Positions 52,983 to 64,000 of a stretch of DNA of 64,000 bases are shown here, piece by piece. The notes beneath the pieces were generated by a model that ran no database searches, was not told the origin of the DNA, and worked only from the letters and a program-made list of their open reading frames with translations. Numbering within the stretch: position 1 is the first letter of the stretch; each line of letters begins with the position of its first letter. The stretch comes from Neoarius graeffei (taxonomy: Eukaryota; Chordata; Actinopteri; Siluriformes; Ariidae), in NCBI RefSeq assembly GCF_027579695.1, contig NC_083571.1, forward strand, positions 33,708,443 to 33,772,442, read 5' to 3'. The position numbers and the translations under genes are program-made.

Positions 52983-54595
52983 CAGTGGTGCTTGAAAGTT
53001 TGTGAACCCTTTAGAATTTTCTATATTCCTGCATAAATATGACCTAAAACATCATCAGATTTTCACACAAGTCCTAAAAGTAGATAAAGAGAACCTAGTT
53101 AAACAAATGAGACAAAAATATTATACTTGGTCATTTATTTATTGAGGAAAATGATCCAATATTACATACCGTATCTGTGAGTGGCAAAAGTATGTGAACC
53201 TTTGCTTTCAGTATCTGGTGTGACCCCCTTGTGCAGCAATAACTGCAACTAAATGTTTCCGGTAACTGTTGATCAGTCCTGCACACCGGCTTGGAGGAAT
53301 TTTAGCCCGTTCCTCCGTACAGAACAGCTTCAACTCTGGGATGTTGGTGAGTTTCCTCACATGAACTGCTCGCTTCAGGTCCTTCCACAACATTTCGATT
53401 GGATTAAGGTCAGGACTTTGACTTGGCCATTCCAAAACATTAACTTTATTCTTCTTTAACCGTTCTTTGGTAGAACGACTTGTGTGCTTAGGGTCGTTGT
53501 CTTGCTGCATGACCCACCTTCTCTTGAGATTCAGTTCATGGACAGATGTCCTGACATTTTCCTTTAGAATTTGCTGGTATAATTCAGAATTCATTGTTCC
53601 ATCAGTGATGGCAAACCGTCCTGGCCCAGATGCAGCAAAACAGGCCCAAACCATGATACTACCACCACCATGTTTCACAGATGGGATAAGGTTCTTATGC
53701 TGGAATGCAGTGTTTTCCTTTCTCCAAACATAATGCTTCTCATTCAAACCAAAAAGTTCTATTTTGGTTTCATCCGTCCACAAAACATTTTTCCAATAGC
53801 CTTCTGGCTTGTCCACGTGATCTTTAGCAAGCTGCAGACGAGCAGCAATGTTCTTTTTGGAGAGCAGTGGCTTTCTCCTTGCAACCCTGCCATGCACACC
53901 ACTGTTGTTCAGTGTTCTCCTGATGGTGGATTCATGAGCATTAAGATTAGCCAATGTGAGAGAGGCCTTCAGTTGCGTAGAAGTTACCCTGGGGTCCTTT
54001 GTGACCTCACCAACTATTACATGCCTTGCTCTTGGAGTGATCTTTGTTGGTTGACCACTCCTGGGGAGGGTAACAATGGTCTTGGATTTCCTCCATTTGT
54101 ACACAATCTGTCTGACTGTGGATTGGTGGAGTCCAAACTCTTTAGAGATGGTTTTGTAACCTTTTCCAGCCTGATGAGCATCAACAATGCTTTTTCTGAG
54201 GTCCTCAGAAATCTCCTTTGTTCGTGCCATGATACACTTCCAAGCATGTGTTATGAAGATCAGACTTTGATAGATCCCTGTTCTTTAAATAAAACAGGGT
54301 TCCCACTCACACCTGATTGTCATCCCATTGATTGCAAACACCTGACTCTAATTTCACCTTCAAATTAACTGCTAATCCTAGAGGTTCACATACTTTTGGC
54401 ACTCACAGATATGTAATATTGGATAATTTTCCTCAATAAATAAATGACCAAGTATAATGTTTTTGTCTCATTTGTTTAAGTGGGTTCTCTTTATCTACTT
54501 TTAGGACTTGTGTGAAAATCTGATGATGTTTTAGGTCATATTTATGCAGAAATATCGAAAATTCTAAAGGGTTCACAAACTTTCAAGCACCACTG
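52983..54595 (-). mobile_element. Tc1-like transposon B, copy 3, complete
   Basis: A 1613-bp element flanked by TA (52981-52982, 54596-54597) with both CAGTGGTGCTTGAAAGTTTG ends present and an intact transposase. Confidence 0.94.
53208..54230 (-). CDS. Tc1-like transposase B3 (DD34E), intact frame
   Basis: A 340-residue protein, MARTKEISEDLRKSIVDAHQ at the start and GGHTRY at the end. Helix-turn-helix region about 1-110 (GLHQSTVRQIVYKWRKSK). The triad is complete: D153 (WTDETKIELFG), D244 (MQQDNDPKHT), E279 (SPDLNPIEMLW). No interrupting stop. With both inverted ends present this is the best candidate for a complete member of the family in the window. Confidence 0.94.
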   Translation of the reverse strand: MARTKEISEDLRKSIVDAHQAGKGYKTISKEFGLHQSTVRQIVYKWRKSKTIVTLPRSGQPTKITPRARHVIVGEVTKDPRVTSTQLKASLTLANLNAHESTIRRTLNNSGVHGRVARRKPLLSKKNIAARLQLAKDHVDKPEGYWKNVLWTDETKIELFGLNEKHYVWRKENTAFQHKNLIPSVKHGGGSIMVWACFAASGPGRFAITDGTMNSELYQQILKENVRTSVHELNLKRRWVMQQDNDPKHTSRSTKERLKKNKVNVLEWPSQSPDLNPIEMLWKDLKRAVHVRKLTNIPELKLFCTEERAKIPPSRCAGLINSYRKHLVAVIAAQGGHTRY

Positions 54596-54672
54596 TATAT
54601 TCAGTGTGATACCTGTCGACAAACTACTGTATATTGGCGACAGTCCAGCTGTTTTACTTTGTTCTATTTGTA

Positions 54673-54673
<1 letters not shown>

Positions 54674-54740
<67 letters not shown>
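54674..54740. repeat. (CA)n microsatellite
   Basis: About 33 CA units. Confidence 0.95.
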
Positions 54741-54743
<3 letters not shown>

Positions 54744-55989
54744 TCCCAGGAAGGTTATGACTTTTCCTGAGGCGAGTAATTAAGTAATGGCCCTTTGTAA
54801 TTGATCTCTGTAGTCCTTGAGCAGGTGTTTATTATCTCCCTTCCTCTCTTTCCAGGATAAATCAGACAATCAGTTGCTGGAACTGTAATACATGAGAAGT
54901 GACAATAAAGCTACATACACTATTACATCTTTAAACTGTGTTAGTGATTATTCCATACTATGAATCACGGGGAATCCATATTATATGAAACATTCAGATA
55001 CAGCTTATGCATCTGCTAAGCATGAAATCTGGGAAAATGTGCAAGCACTTCTTTTCCCGCTAGCTTCGCCTTCTATGGTTGCAGCTGTGCAAATTTCATA
55101 AGGAAGCGACATCTCAGCTCAAGTGCACATGAACCTCGGACTCATGCCCAGGAATAGGAAAAAAAATGAAGGAGTGACAACAAGAATGCAGAGCATTAAA
55201 ACAGGAATGCCTTCCCACACATTCCAATCGGAAAAGGAGCTCTTTTTGGTAGACTAGGTCCTGGACATTTATGGAACTTCCAGTTTCATCATTCAGTAAC
55301 TGCGGGTCAAAGGTTGATCTCTGGCGCCTGATCAACAGGAAGAAGGACAAGATTTACTGTAATGAGGGTTAAGTGAAGAGAGGAATAGTTGAAGATCAGG
55401 ATGTGTGCTAGCTTGTGATAGATGAGTTCTAATCTTAGCAAGACAGAAAGATAAGCTAAGTGAGCTAAACTAGGTACATGCTAGTGCTATGTTCATAAAG
55501 TGATCCAACTATAGGAATATGCACAAAACCTTGGCTAGTCATGAATGCTAGTTGTTCGGACAGAGCCACAGAGTCTGAACGCATAAATAGAGCTCGGAAT
55601 GTGGAACATAATGGCATGCACGTTGACCTTTAACCCACAGGTTAACCTATAGATCACAGGGGATAAGAATAAATGGCTTTTAGTTGAACTTGTTAAGCCT
55701 TGATGTCACAGATTCAGTTCCGCATAGTTACCACATGAAGTTCATGTGGCCTCACACAAGCATTATAAATAAATTGGAAATCTTTTCAAGCGTTAAAATT
55801 GCTTTAAAGTTAAAGTTAGAGAGTTAATAAAGGCATAAATTTTTGTGATCATATAGCTAACTGGCTATAAGAATAAGGCCTTGTTAGCTAAACATAAATA
55901 GCTGAACACATGCTGTATGCTAGCATGCTAGTAAGATGTAATTAGTAGCTACTATCACTATACAACAAAATAAGGTAAAACGGATAAAT

Positions 55990-55990
<1 letters not shown>
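54741..55990. other. Unassigned interval
   Basis: No transposon end, tandem array or convincing exon is seen. The longest frame (55114-55350, minus) has no motif or splice context. Confidence 0.45.

Positions 55991-56032
<42 letters not shown>
55991..56032. repeat. (GATA)n microsatellite
   Basis: About ten GATA units. Confidence 0.95.
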
Positions 56033-56050
56033 CATATACGCAAGATGAAG

Positions 56051-56408
56051 TCTCATCTCATTATCTCTAGCCACTTTATCCTGTTCTACAGAGTCGCAGG
56101 CAAGCTGGAGCCTATCCCAGCTGACTACGGGGCGAAAGGCAGGGTACACCCTGGACAAGTCGCCAGGTCATCACAGGACTGACACATAGACACAGATAAC
56201 CATTCACACTCACTTTTAGAGTCACCAGTTAACCTAACCTGCATGTCTTTGGACTGTGGGGGAAACCGGAGCACCTGGAGAAAACCTACGCGGGCACGGG
56301 GAGAATGTGCAAACTCTGCACAGAAAGGCCCTCGCCAGCCACGGGGCTTGAACTCGGACCTTCTTGCTGTGAGGCGACAGCGCTAACCACTACACCACCG
56401 TGCCGCCC
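56051..56408 (-). mobile_element. Mermaid/V-SINE-like SINE, copy 10
   Basis: Minus-strand copy, slightly shortened in the GGTGTGAATG block, with tRNA-like boxes near 56340-56400. The target duplication is not obvious. Confidence 0.88.
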
Positions 56409-56559
56409 CAGCATCATTGCTGTTATAGGATAAAGGAAAGATTGATATTGTGTTGTGCTTCAATTCAGATGGATGAATTAGAGCGTTCAGGAAGGTTCTT
56501 CTGAAAATGGTGGCATACTGGGAAGTAGTTGGATGTGATAATCAATGTCACCTCAAGAA

Positions 56560-56674
56560 ACCATGGTGTGTGTGTGTGTGTGTGTGTGAGTGAGTAAGTG
56601 AGGCAAATTGCTACTGCTATTGTTATGAAGTGCTGAGGTGAATTTGGCTTGTGTTGTTTGTACTGCAGAATATA

Positions 56675-56709
<35 letters not shown>

Positions 56710-56715
56710 TGTGTG
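56560..56715. repeat. (GT)n and (CT)n microsatellites
   Basis: About 12 GT units (56563-56588), then about 14 CT units (56679-56706) followed by a short GT run. Confidence 0.9.
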
Positions 56716-57058
56716 TGCGTAAGTGCTATGCTGATGCACCACCGTGTTAACGTATGTTAACAAGGAATGTGTTGCGGCATGGCACCTCTGCTGTGTGAGC
56801 TCTAAACATAGCATAGCCACAAATGAGCTGAGATAATTACAGCACTCTCATCCTATGAATGCCTTTTTTTTTTAATATCAATAACCATTCTAACCCTTTC
56901 CTTGGCATTACAAACATCACTGGCATAACTGAATCAATTCCATTTCTTGGCATGAGGCACAATTCACTTGACGCCAGCTGAGAAAATAAGCACGGACTCC
57001 TTCATGTTTTTGTCTTTTGTTCTCAAGAGCTAGTCAGTTAGCTGTGATTAGTAATTTA

Positions 57059-57625
57059 CACTCACTGGCCACTTTAATAGGAACCTGTTGTTGATTCTAA
57101 GATTCCTGTTCTTGTCTGCAGGAGTGGAACCCAATGTGATCTTCTGCTGTTGCATGCTGAGATGCTTTTCTGCTCACCATGGTTGTAAAGAGTGATTATA
57201 GGAGTTACTATATCCTTCCTGGCAGCTCAAACCAATCTGGTCATTTTCCTCTGATCTCTCTTATCAACAAGGCGTTTTTTTCCACCCACAGAACTGTCGC
57301 TCACTCGATGTTTTTTGTTTTTTGCACCATTCTGTATAAACTCTAGAGACTGTTGTGTGTGAAAACCCCAGGAGATCAGCAATTTCTGAAATACTCAAAC
57401 CAATGATTATGAGGGTTCATCTGGCTCAAACCAACACCCATGCCACAGTGAAAGTCACAGAAATCACAATTTTTCCCATTCTGATGTTTGAAGTGAACAT
57501 TAACTGAAGATTTGTATCTGTGTGATTTTATGCATTGTGCTGCTGGCAAGGGATTGGCTGATTAGCTAACTGCAATAAAACCGCTGCAGGTGGATGAGTG
57601 TACCTAAGAAACTGGCCAGTGAGTG
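57059..57625. mobile_element. Tc1/mariner-type MITE, TA-flanked
   Basis: A 567-bp unit begins CACTCACTGGCCACTTTAAT and ends CTGGCCAGTGAGTG, flanked by TA (57057-57058, 57626-57627). It contains an AATACTCAAACCAATGATTA-type interior and no intact transposase. The same ends are common in fish genomes. Confidence 0.85.
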
Positions 57626-59835
57626 TAATTCCATGTAAAAGGCAAATGATTTTTCTGTCATGATGGCGGCCGAGTGGACAGACTTTACTAGAAGGATCAT
57701 TCCTGACTAGCTGGTCAGTCTAGTCAAAATAAATTAAATCGAAACAAAAAAATCGAGTTTTAATTCCACTGAATTTCATGTGTGGCTTTTTTTCAGGAAT
57801 ACATAATGTGTAATTGAGGAAGAAAACAAATCTGAGACGTGTTTGTGTCGTGACCTTGCACCAAATGCCTTGTCTGGAATGCTAGGTAGCTAACGCTAGC
57901 CAGACGCTGATAAGCTTGGGGCTTTTTTCACTGGTGCTCACGCTGACCTTTCTAGAAATGACGAATGTGTGGACGGGAGCTGTTGATAAGGGAGTTATTT
58001 TTTCCGGCCTGTGTCACTCTCTGCCATTCAGTGTGTGTAAGAGTGAGAGAACAGAAGACAGATGGAGCTTAAGAGCACTATTAAGATCACTGTACAGTAT
58101 TTTTAGGGGTTGCATGTGAGAAAATTAGAGACCTGTGCATGACTTCAACACCAGCTGGTGTGAAAAAGCTCTGTGATTGTTTTTTGTTGTTACAACTTAC
58201 TTTTTTTAAATGAAATACTATGAACTACTGAGCTAGCTATCTTCTTAGCCTGAGCACGGTCCTTAAGTCACACCCTTAGGAAAGGTATTTTAGATAAAAA
58301 AACTCTGCTTGATAACATGTGACCTTTGTGTAAGCAGGTATTCATGTGGGCGATTTCAGCAAACTGAAGCATATCGGTGACATCACAACGAGCCAGATCG
58401 ACAGGCTCATTAGTGCTGTTTTAGCATTTGTCCGTCTTTGGTCTTTTCAGAGGTCTGAAGGTCCTCTTCAACCTGCTCCTTCAGCTATCAGAGCTGCGCA
58501 TACCAGACATCCAGCCTCACACGTGTGTATATTTCAGTGGAAAGGTCAGCAATCTCGGGTGCTCGGGTTATATTTGGCTGTCTTTGATCTCACACTCGAA
58601 CGCTGATTTGCGATGACGCACAATCCCGTGCATGATAGCATTAATGTAGTGTTGTTGTTACAATAGCCTAAAAAATGCATAAAAATGTGCATAGTGAATT
58701 TTAGGCTAGGCTAGCATTTTATGCCTATTACTAAACCTGACTGAAAGTGCTAAACTTCAGCTTGCATATGATTACGGACACAAACATTCGCACTAGCTGT
58801 AAGTCCAATGGCTTCACATAATTCAACTGCACATATTTATAAAATGTCAATTTTCATGTTTTCGTGTTGCATTTTCTCTTTACATGCTTACGCTTGTATT
58901 AGCATCTTAGCCGCATTGAAACAATGACTCTCTGTGTACCAAACCATTTACTCTATTATGAGGGTGAAGCAAGGTCCCTAGAGGGCCTCAAATATATTTT
59001 ATGGATGGAAAGCTAGTGGTGAAGTCTACTTATTCTCCTAAAAGTGATTTATTTTCGACTTTAATTACATCTAAATGTGAAATCGGAGCCTAAAAATACA
59101 TTACTTTCCAGACACAAGTCGCCAGTTCCACTTATTTCTTCGTCAGCATCACTAACTGGAGACTCTTGTACAGTTATAGCTACCTGAAGTCCTAAAAGCT
59201 AATTAAATAACTTATCGCTTGAAACATATACAATATCTTTATCAGGAATCAATAACCTTCTATCTGGCAACCAGACCAAATAAGTACATCCCAGTTTCCT
59301 GTAATCGTTTTTCAGATGTGTTTATTGTCAGGTTCGTGTATTGTACCTGACTTGGAGACAAAGCAATTAGCGTAGCAGAGAAGTCAGAGTATTTTATGGC
59401 AGTGTGTGTTTCCCGGTGTGTGTTTCTGACATGCTTTATTATTATGATGATGATAATGGGAGACTCTGCTACAGTTGCTGATGCAGGGTTTGTATTATGT
59501 GGGTCAGAATGAGAGGGAAGCCCAGAACATGGCCTCTGAATAGAATAACGTAAGAAAGACAGTACAGTACTAAGTGCATTTCTTGGAGAAAATTATTGGT
59601 TTGGATATTTACTACTCTCAAGATACTGTAAATTAACCTTAGTGTCTTAAGCATTCACACTGATTAGACTCATTGTGCATTGTACCCTCTGACCTACTCA
59701 TGACATCATAACAGTGAAAACGCTAAGGTTTCTCACATCAGTGTTCCTTCTTATCATACATGCATGCAAGCAAGTGATGCTAGTTAGGTACAAATTGGCT
59801 TTGGTGCTGTAAATCGAACAATGCTGTTATATACA
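57626..59835. other. Mostly unassigned interval
   Basis: About 2.2 kb with no transposon end or tandem repeat that I recognise. A weak exon candidate lies at 58451-58546. Confidence 0.4.
58451..58546 (+). other. Weak candidate for an internal exon
   Basis: A TCTTTTCAG acceptor-like site precedes an open stretch encoding GLKVLFNLLLQLSELRIPDI and QPHTCVYFSGK, and a GGAAAG|GTCAGC donor-like site follows. The sequence is not AT-rich like its surroundings. I do not recognise the peptide. Chance is a real possibility. Confidence 0.22.
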
Positions 59836-60008
59836 ACCTCTTATTACATTACAGACATCCAGAGCAATGTATAACGTACCCAGAGCAGCTTGGGGGTTAG
59901 GTATCTTGCTCAAGGGCACTTCAGCCATTCTTGCTGGTCCAGGGAATTGAACCAGCAACTTTTTGCTCCCAAAGCTGCTTCTCTAACCATTAGACCATGG
60001 CTTCCCCC
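59836..60008 (-). mobile_element. tRNA-derived SINE of a third type
   Basis: On the minus strand, GCCATGGTCTAATGGTTAGA (A box) and GCTGGTTCAATTCCCTGG (B box) lie about 40 bp apart, followed by TGCCCTTGAGCAAGATACC. It differs from the Mermaid-like copies and from the copy at 32690. The right end is at about 60008. Confidence 0.72.
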
Positions 60009-60622
60009 ATTAAATGTGTCTAGAGACATTATGAAGAAAAAAATAAAGTTTGGAAGGAAATACTGTAGTAGAGATTGTTGGTGCATCTGGTGAGTGTACC
60101 TAGCTAGTATGGCTAACTTGTGCTGCTAAGCTGCTTGTGTCCTCCCTGTGTAGGTTTTCCTCCGGGTTCTCCAGTTTCCTCCCACCTATGAAAAACATGC
60201 TGGAGAGTGAACTGTTGAGATGAGGTGTGTGTCTGGCAGAGGTAGACAGTAACGAAGTACATTTACTTGAGTACTGTATTTAAGTACACTTTTTGAGTAT
60301 CTGTACTTTACTTAAGTTTTTTTTGGAAACATAACTTTAACTTCACTACATTTGAAAGACAAATATCGTACTTTTCACTTCACTACATTTCTATCAAGGT
60401 CCTCATTACTATGAAGCAGCTTTGAAAGTGGATGTTTTTTCTTTTCTAAAATGCGATTGATTTTTCGCAGGTGACACTGAGACAGCCTATCAGTAATCAC
60501 TAGGGTCACATCACGTCCATAGACTATAAAATCAAGTTCAGTGATTTCTCCGCAGCATTATTTAACACAATCAGGTGATGGCAGAATGGAAGGAGGCAGT
60601 TCTTCTGGCGAATGCATGCACT

Positions 60623-61847
60623 AGGGTGACCACCTGTCCCGCATAGCGCGTGCGCGTACAGCATTTGAAGCCGAATTTATGCGTCCCGCAAATTCAGAAC
60701 GTGTCCCGCATAATCGATGCTTGCTGAGGGGGCTGTCGCTCTCCCCGGGCCACCCAGGCAGCCAAACGAATACTACGAGTACTTCACATTTCAGCACACC
60801 ACCGTCGCCACTATAGACTGTAGAACAAAACCACACACCCCTCACAACTGACTGGTTGTTGTCAACTTTTTGTTGTTGCCATGACACCGCACTCACGTGC
60901 ACAGACAGTGACGAGGGACGCAGGTGCAACGCATGCATTGCTTTCATATTAAAAAATGGAGAAAGGTACCGGGGAGATGGCAGGTGAGGCACTGCCACCT
61001 CCAGTTAAAAAGAGAAGGTGTATGTACAGGAAAGAGTGGGAAAATGAATATTTGTGGCTGAAAGGGGTTGAGGGGGATACCGAGAGGGCTTTTTGTGACC
61101 TTTGCAAAACATCTTTCTCAATCGGACATGGCGGGGAATACGATGTGAAACGACACAGGCTCGCGGAGACTCACAAGAAACGTGTGCAACAGAAAGAAAC
61201 GTCTAAATCTATGGATGCTTTCCTCCGACCTAAAAACGACTCTCTACCTGACAAAGTGACTGCGGCAGAGGTGACGAGTGTGTATCACACTGTCCAACAT
61301 GCAATATCATATCAGGCAGGAGATTGTGGCACAAAGCTGTGGTTGTGAGTTAAGAGACTTTTTTTCTACTGTTTCTGTGGTGCTGAGCCACTACAATTCC
61401 TGTTAATCCACTGAAAACTAAATGGAGACTTGTCACTATTCCTGCTGTACTGATGCACTGCAAAGCCTCAGACTCAATATTATATTATGATTGGTTTAAA
61501 CTAAAGTGAATAAATTGTAATGGAAAATAAATAAAATTGAGTAGCTTCAGTAAATCATAAGTGGAAGTGTGTCTGTCAAGTCATTGAATGGTCAAAATAT
61601 TATGAATGTTTATTTAAAAAAAAAACACATTTGGTGGCCTGTTCATGACCATATGGTACATCACCAATAACAGCAGATTAGGGTATTATTGATATACCAT
61701 GTAAGGTAGTATGTGCTAGAAATGGGTAAACCACTATCTGTGAGTCTTCCAGCGGCCGGCGCGGCGCAGTGGGGGCGGCGTCCCACATTGTCCCTCAAAA
61801 ACATACCCCTTGTCCCCCCTTGGGCTTATGAGCAGGTGGTCACCCTA
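60623..61847 (+). mobile_element. Non-autonomous hAT, 8-bp duplication GCATGCAC
   Basis: A 1225-bp element begins TAGGGTGACCACCTGTCCCG and ends GCAGGTGGTCACCCTA, flanked by exact GCATGCAC (60615-60622, 61848-61855). The ends belong to the same type as the element at 30200-38403 (TAG.ATGACCAGA, then GTCCCG). Confidence 0.92.
60957..61348 (+). pseudogene. hAT transposase N-terminal finger
   Basis: A 130-codon frame, MEKGTGEMAGEALPPPVKKR, then CDLCKTSFSIGHGG and DVKRHRLAETHKKRV (C-x2-C...H-x5-H, a BED/TTF-like finger) and SKSMDAFLRP. The catalytic and dimerisation parts are absent; the element has lost them. A C-terminal fragment likely from the same family lies at 33540-33883. Confidence 0.75.
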
Positions 61848-62589
61848 GCATGCACCCATGGCCATACCTAGAACCCATGTTTCAGTTTTCTGAAAGGATT
61901 AAAGAGTCATTTCACTTTAAATGTTTGCTTTGTTTACCAAAAACAAACCACATCACGGCCTACACAAACTCGCTGTCTGACCTGCGGAAACATATCAAGG
62001 TATGTGAAATTTTTATTCCAAGAGAAAGCTTGCAATGAAGTTGTCTGTGCTTTCAGAGCTAGCGTTAACGTTGCAATAACTATGCAGTCTGGTTAGTCAA
62101 ATGACTTTCTATGGATTTGCCCGCCAAGTTGCCGTAGCCTTGTCCACGGCTAACGTTTACACATAGCTAGTTAACTGTTAGTTAGCATGTAAAAACAGAG
62201 TTATGCTAACATGAATAACGTTAACTTATCTGAAGTCCTTTCAGTAATATGTTTTAGCATAATCCTGACAAATAAACAGAATGTAGAAATCTTTCTTTTC
62301 TAGTAACGTTAGCTACCCAATATGAGTTTGAGTTTGAAAAGCGTTTGCTAGCATGTCAGGTGGAGCTTCACTGACTAGCTAGCTTAACGTTAAACCACCA
62401 TGATGTCACAGCATGCGTCCATTTTGTGAATTCACAAAATAATCCAGTCAGTTGCTTCAAAGGCATGAGGTGTGTCAATAATATAACAATGCGTTGACAG
62501 AAAATGTACTTTTAATACTTAAGTATTTTTAAAAGCAAGTACTTCAGTACTTTAACTTAAGTAAAAAATTGACTGGACAACTGACTGGG

Positions 62590-63380
62590 ATGTATGGATG
62601 CTGTCAGTCCTCCACTTGCTTGCTCACTTGAGTTTGTTGATGGTGTAGTGGGCTCCCGGGGTGCCCTCATGCCTGTGTTACCTTCTGGCTCTCCCCTTTT
62701 AGTTATGCTGTCATAGTTAGTTTTGCCGGAGTCCCTGCTTGTACTCAGCGCAATATGTATACTGCTCCTACTTATTCAGGTGACATTGGGCATACCTAAC
62801 AACCTGTGTTCCCCCCTCCCCCATCTGTCCCTCTGTGTTACATGTCAATCCTGAGATCGACATGCTGCTCCTCGGACCTGACTGATCCATCCTGATGCCC
62901 TGTGTCCGGCTGGAGTCTCATCACATCGCTCCTGTGGAGGACGGTCCCATATGGACAGTTAAAAGTCACACTTGGAAGACACTCTGGACACTTACAATAA
63001 TGCTTTTATGGCTGAGGACTACAGTTGACTTGCTAACTTTAGGACTGCAGTTGTCATGAACAGTTTTGCACTCAAGTTTCCATCAATGAAGAGTTTATAA
63101 CATCAGCGAAACTGACTTCATGTTAAAACTGTTAATGTTATCGTCATATTGTCTGTTGTTGCCCAAATGAGGATGGGTTCCCTTTTGAGTCTGGTTCCTC
63201 TCAAGGTTTCTTCCTCATGTCGTCTAAGGGAGTTTTTCCTTGCCACCGTCACCACAGGCGTGCTCATTGGGGATAGATTAGGGATAAAATTAGCTCATGT
63301 TTTAAGTCATTCAAATTCTGTAAAGCTGCTTTGCAACAATGTTTATTGTTAAAAGCGCTATACAAATGAACTTGACAACT
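62590..63380 (+). mobile_element. L2-like LINE 3' UTR, copy 2
   Basis: Plus-strand copy of the repeat at 44296-45190, ending GTTAAAAGCGCTATACAAAT. No coding sequence. Confidence 0.75.
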
Positions 63381-63445
63381 TTCACTTGTATCAGAGTAAC
63401 ATTTGACCAGTGGGTTGCGGTTAAGATAAAGCAGTTGTTTTATCT

Positions 63446-63750
63446 GTAACCGTTTATCCTGTGCAGGGTCACAGGGGGCAAGCTGGAGCCTATCTCAGCT
63501 GACCATGGGTGAGAGGCAGGGTCCACCCTGGACAAGTCACCAGCTATCGCAGGGCTGACACATACACACACAAACAACCATTCACACTCACGGTCAATTT
63601 AGAGCCACCAATTAACTTAACCTGCATATCTTTGGACTATGGGAGGAAACCCACGCAGACACAGAAAGGCCCTCGTCAGCCACTGGGTTCGAACCCAGAA
63701 CCTTCTTGCTGTGAGGCAATAGTGTTAACCACTACACCACCATCAGGGGC
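63446..63750 (-). mobile_element. Mermaid/V-SINE-like SINE, copy 11, diverged
   Basis: Minus-strand copy with several small deletions (core shortened near 63650). The tRNA-like boxes are near 63690-63750, and its outer end is cut by the next element. Confidence 0.82.
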
Positions 63751-63752
63751 GT

Positions 63753-64000
63753 AACTAGGATTTTTCAAAGGGGGGTCACACACTGACTGGCAGCCTGAGT
63801 ACATTATGTAACAAAAAATAATTACCATTGCTAGTTTTAGGTAGCTTAGAAACCGGCTCTTCCATTATTGCTGTTTCTTCCACGTTTTCTTGATGTTGTG
63901 TTCTAGAAACGGCACTAAAACTTACCTTCGAAGCCACAAAATGCAACTTTGATGGAAAAAAAAAGTATAATAAATTGCTTACCTCTCTTCATGTCGAAAG
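63753..64000 (+). mobile_element. Left end of a probable hAT-type element, cut by window edge
   Basis: It begins CAGGGGCGTAACTAGGATTT, a type of CAGGGGCG end shared by many hAT elements, directly after the truncated SINE. The rest lies outside the window. Confidence 0.45.

Larger units (their letters stand above)
60586..61999 (+). pseudogene. BED-finger exon of a hAT transposase, split by an insertion
   Basis: The start ATG at 60586 opens MEGGSSSGECMH; after the nested element and its duplicated GCATGCAC, the same frame continues from 61856 with PWPYLEPMFQFSERI, CLLCLPK and LSDLRKHIK (a BED-type C-x2-C..H pattern). A donor-like CAAG|GTATGT follows at 61999/62000. No later exon is visible before the element ends. 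Confidence 0.72.
60237..62580 (+). mobile_element. BED-finger hAT element, right end worn
   Basis: The left end CAGAGGTAGACAGTAACGAA and the following ACTTGAGTACTGTATTTAAG motif are mirrored imperfectly near 62510-62570 (AAGTACTTCAGTACTTTAAC). The right terminal bases appear lost next to the L2 tail. It contains a BED-finger first exon that is split by another hAT. Confidence 0.65.

Noticed and set aside
43149-53733. 88-residue and longer frames opposite the Tc1 transposases
   Set aside because: They are antisense shadows of the intact transposases at 42890-43912 and 53208-54230.
55114-55350. 78-residue minus-strand frame as a gene
   Set aside because: No recognisable motif, no splice or promoter context, and composition like its surroundings.
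11393-63750. Many 60-110 residue frames with the [17 protein letters not shown] pattern
   Set aside because: They are readings of the Mermaid-like SINE on either strand, repeated at every copy; the repeat is non-coding.

Overview
This is animal nuclear DNA from a bony (teleost) fish, possibly a catfish-like lineage (low confidence on the order). The evidence is a vertebrate Toll-like receptor 3 gene split by introns with GT-AG junctions. There are also at least eleven copies of a Mermaid/V-SINE-type tRNA-derived SINE, Tc1-like DD34E transposons, many hAT elements, a Gmr1-like LTR retrotransposon and long CA, TA and GATA microsatellites. Nothing in it is prokaryotic.

Layout. 1-10.9 kb is a three-layer nest: a Gmr1-like LTR retrotransposon (1-4075, + strand, pol order protease-integrase-RT-RNase H) sits inside a Ty3/gypsy element with a MYND-like finger (4076-9401, - strand), which sits inside a LINE fragment (9402-10921, + strand). 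The Gmr1 integrase is itself hit by an antisense solo LTR, and the gypsy gag by a Harbinger-like MITE. 12.9-30.2 kb holds the one clear host gene, tlr3, on the - strand, as four coding exons (13238-12962, 15463-13608, 21430-21236, 30142-29711) that add up to 919 codons with every junction in phase. Its two large introns are packed with nested DNA transposons. The largest is a ZBED-type hAT at about 22039-28875 that contains a second hAT, an intact Tc1 transposon, two SINEs and a foldback MITE.

30.2-38.4 kb is another hAT nest with a perfect 8-bp target duplication. It contains a Tc1 copy, a CACTG-ended element with SINEs, a THAP-domain element with unusual inverted exons, and further MITEs. 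39-45 kb has SINEs, an LTR with inverted ends, a LINE 3' end, an intact Tc1 transposase and an L2-type tail. 45.3-50.2 kb is one very long 29-bp minisatellite of roughly 150 copies, split by a 582-bp MITE. 50.2-60 kb is mostly repeats and unassigned sequence, with a third Tc1 copy (intact) at 52983-54595. 60.2-62.6 kb is a BED-finger hAT whose first exon is split by another hAT. The window ends in an L2 tail, a SINE and the start of another element.

The only cellular pathway represented is dsRNA sensing by TLR3: the binding histidines, transmembrane segment and TIR domain can all be read. Everything else that codes is transposon protein, mostly broken. Three Tc1-like transposase frames are uninterrupted with complete DD34E triads. 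Insertion order can be read from target-site duplications, several of which are exact.
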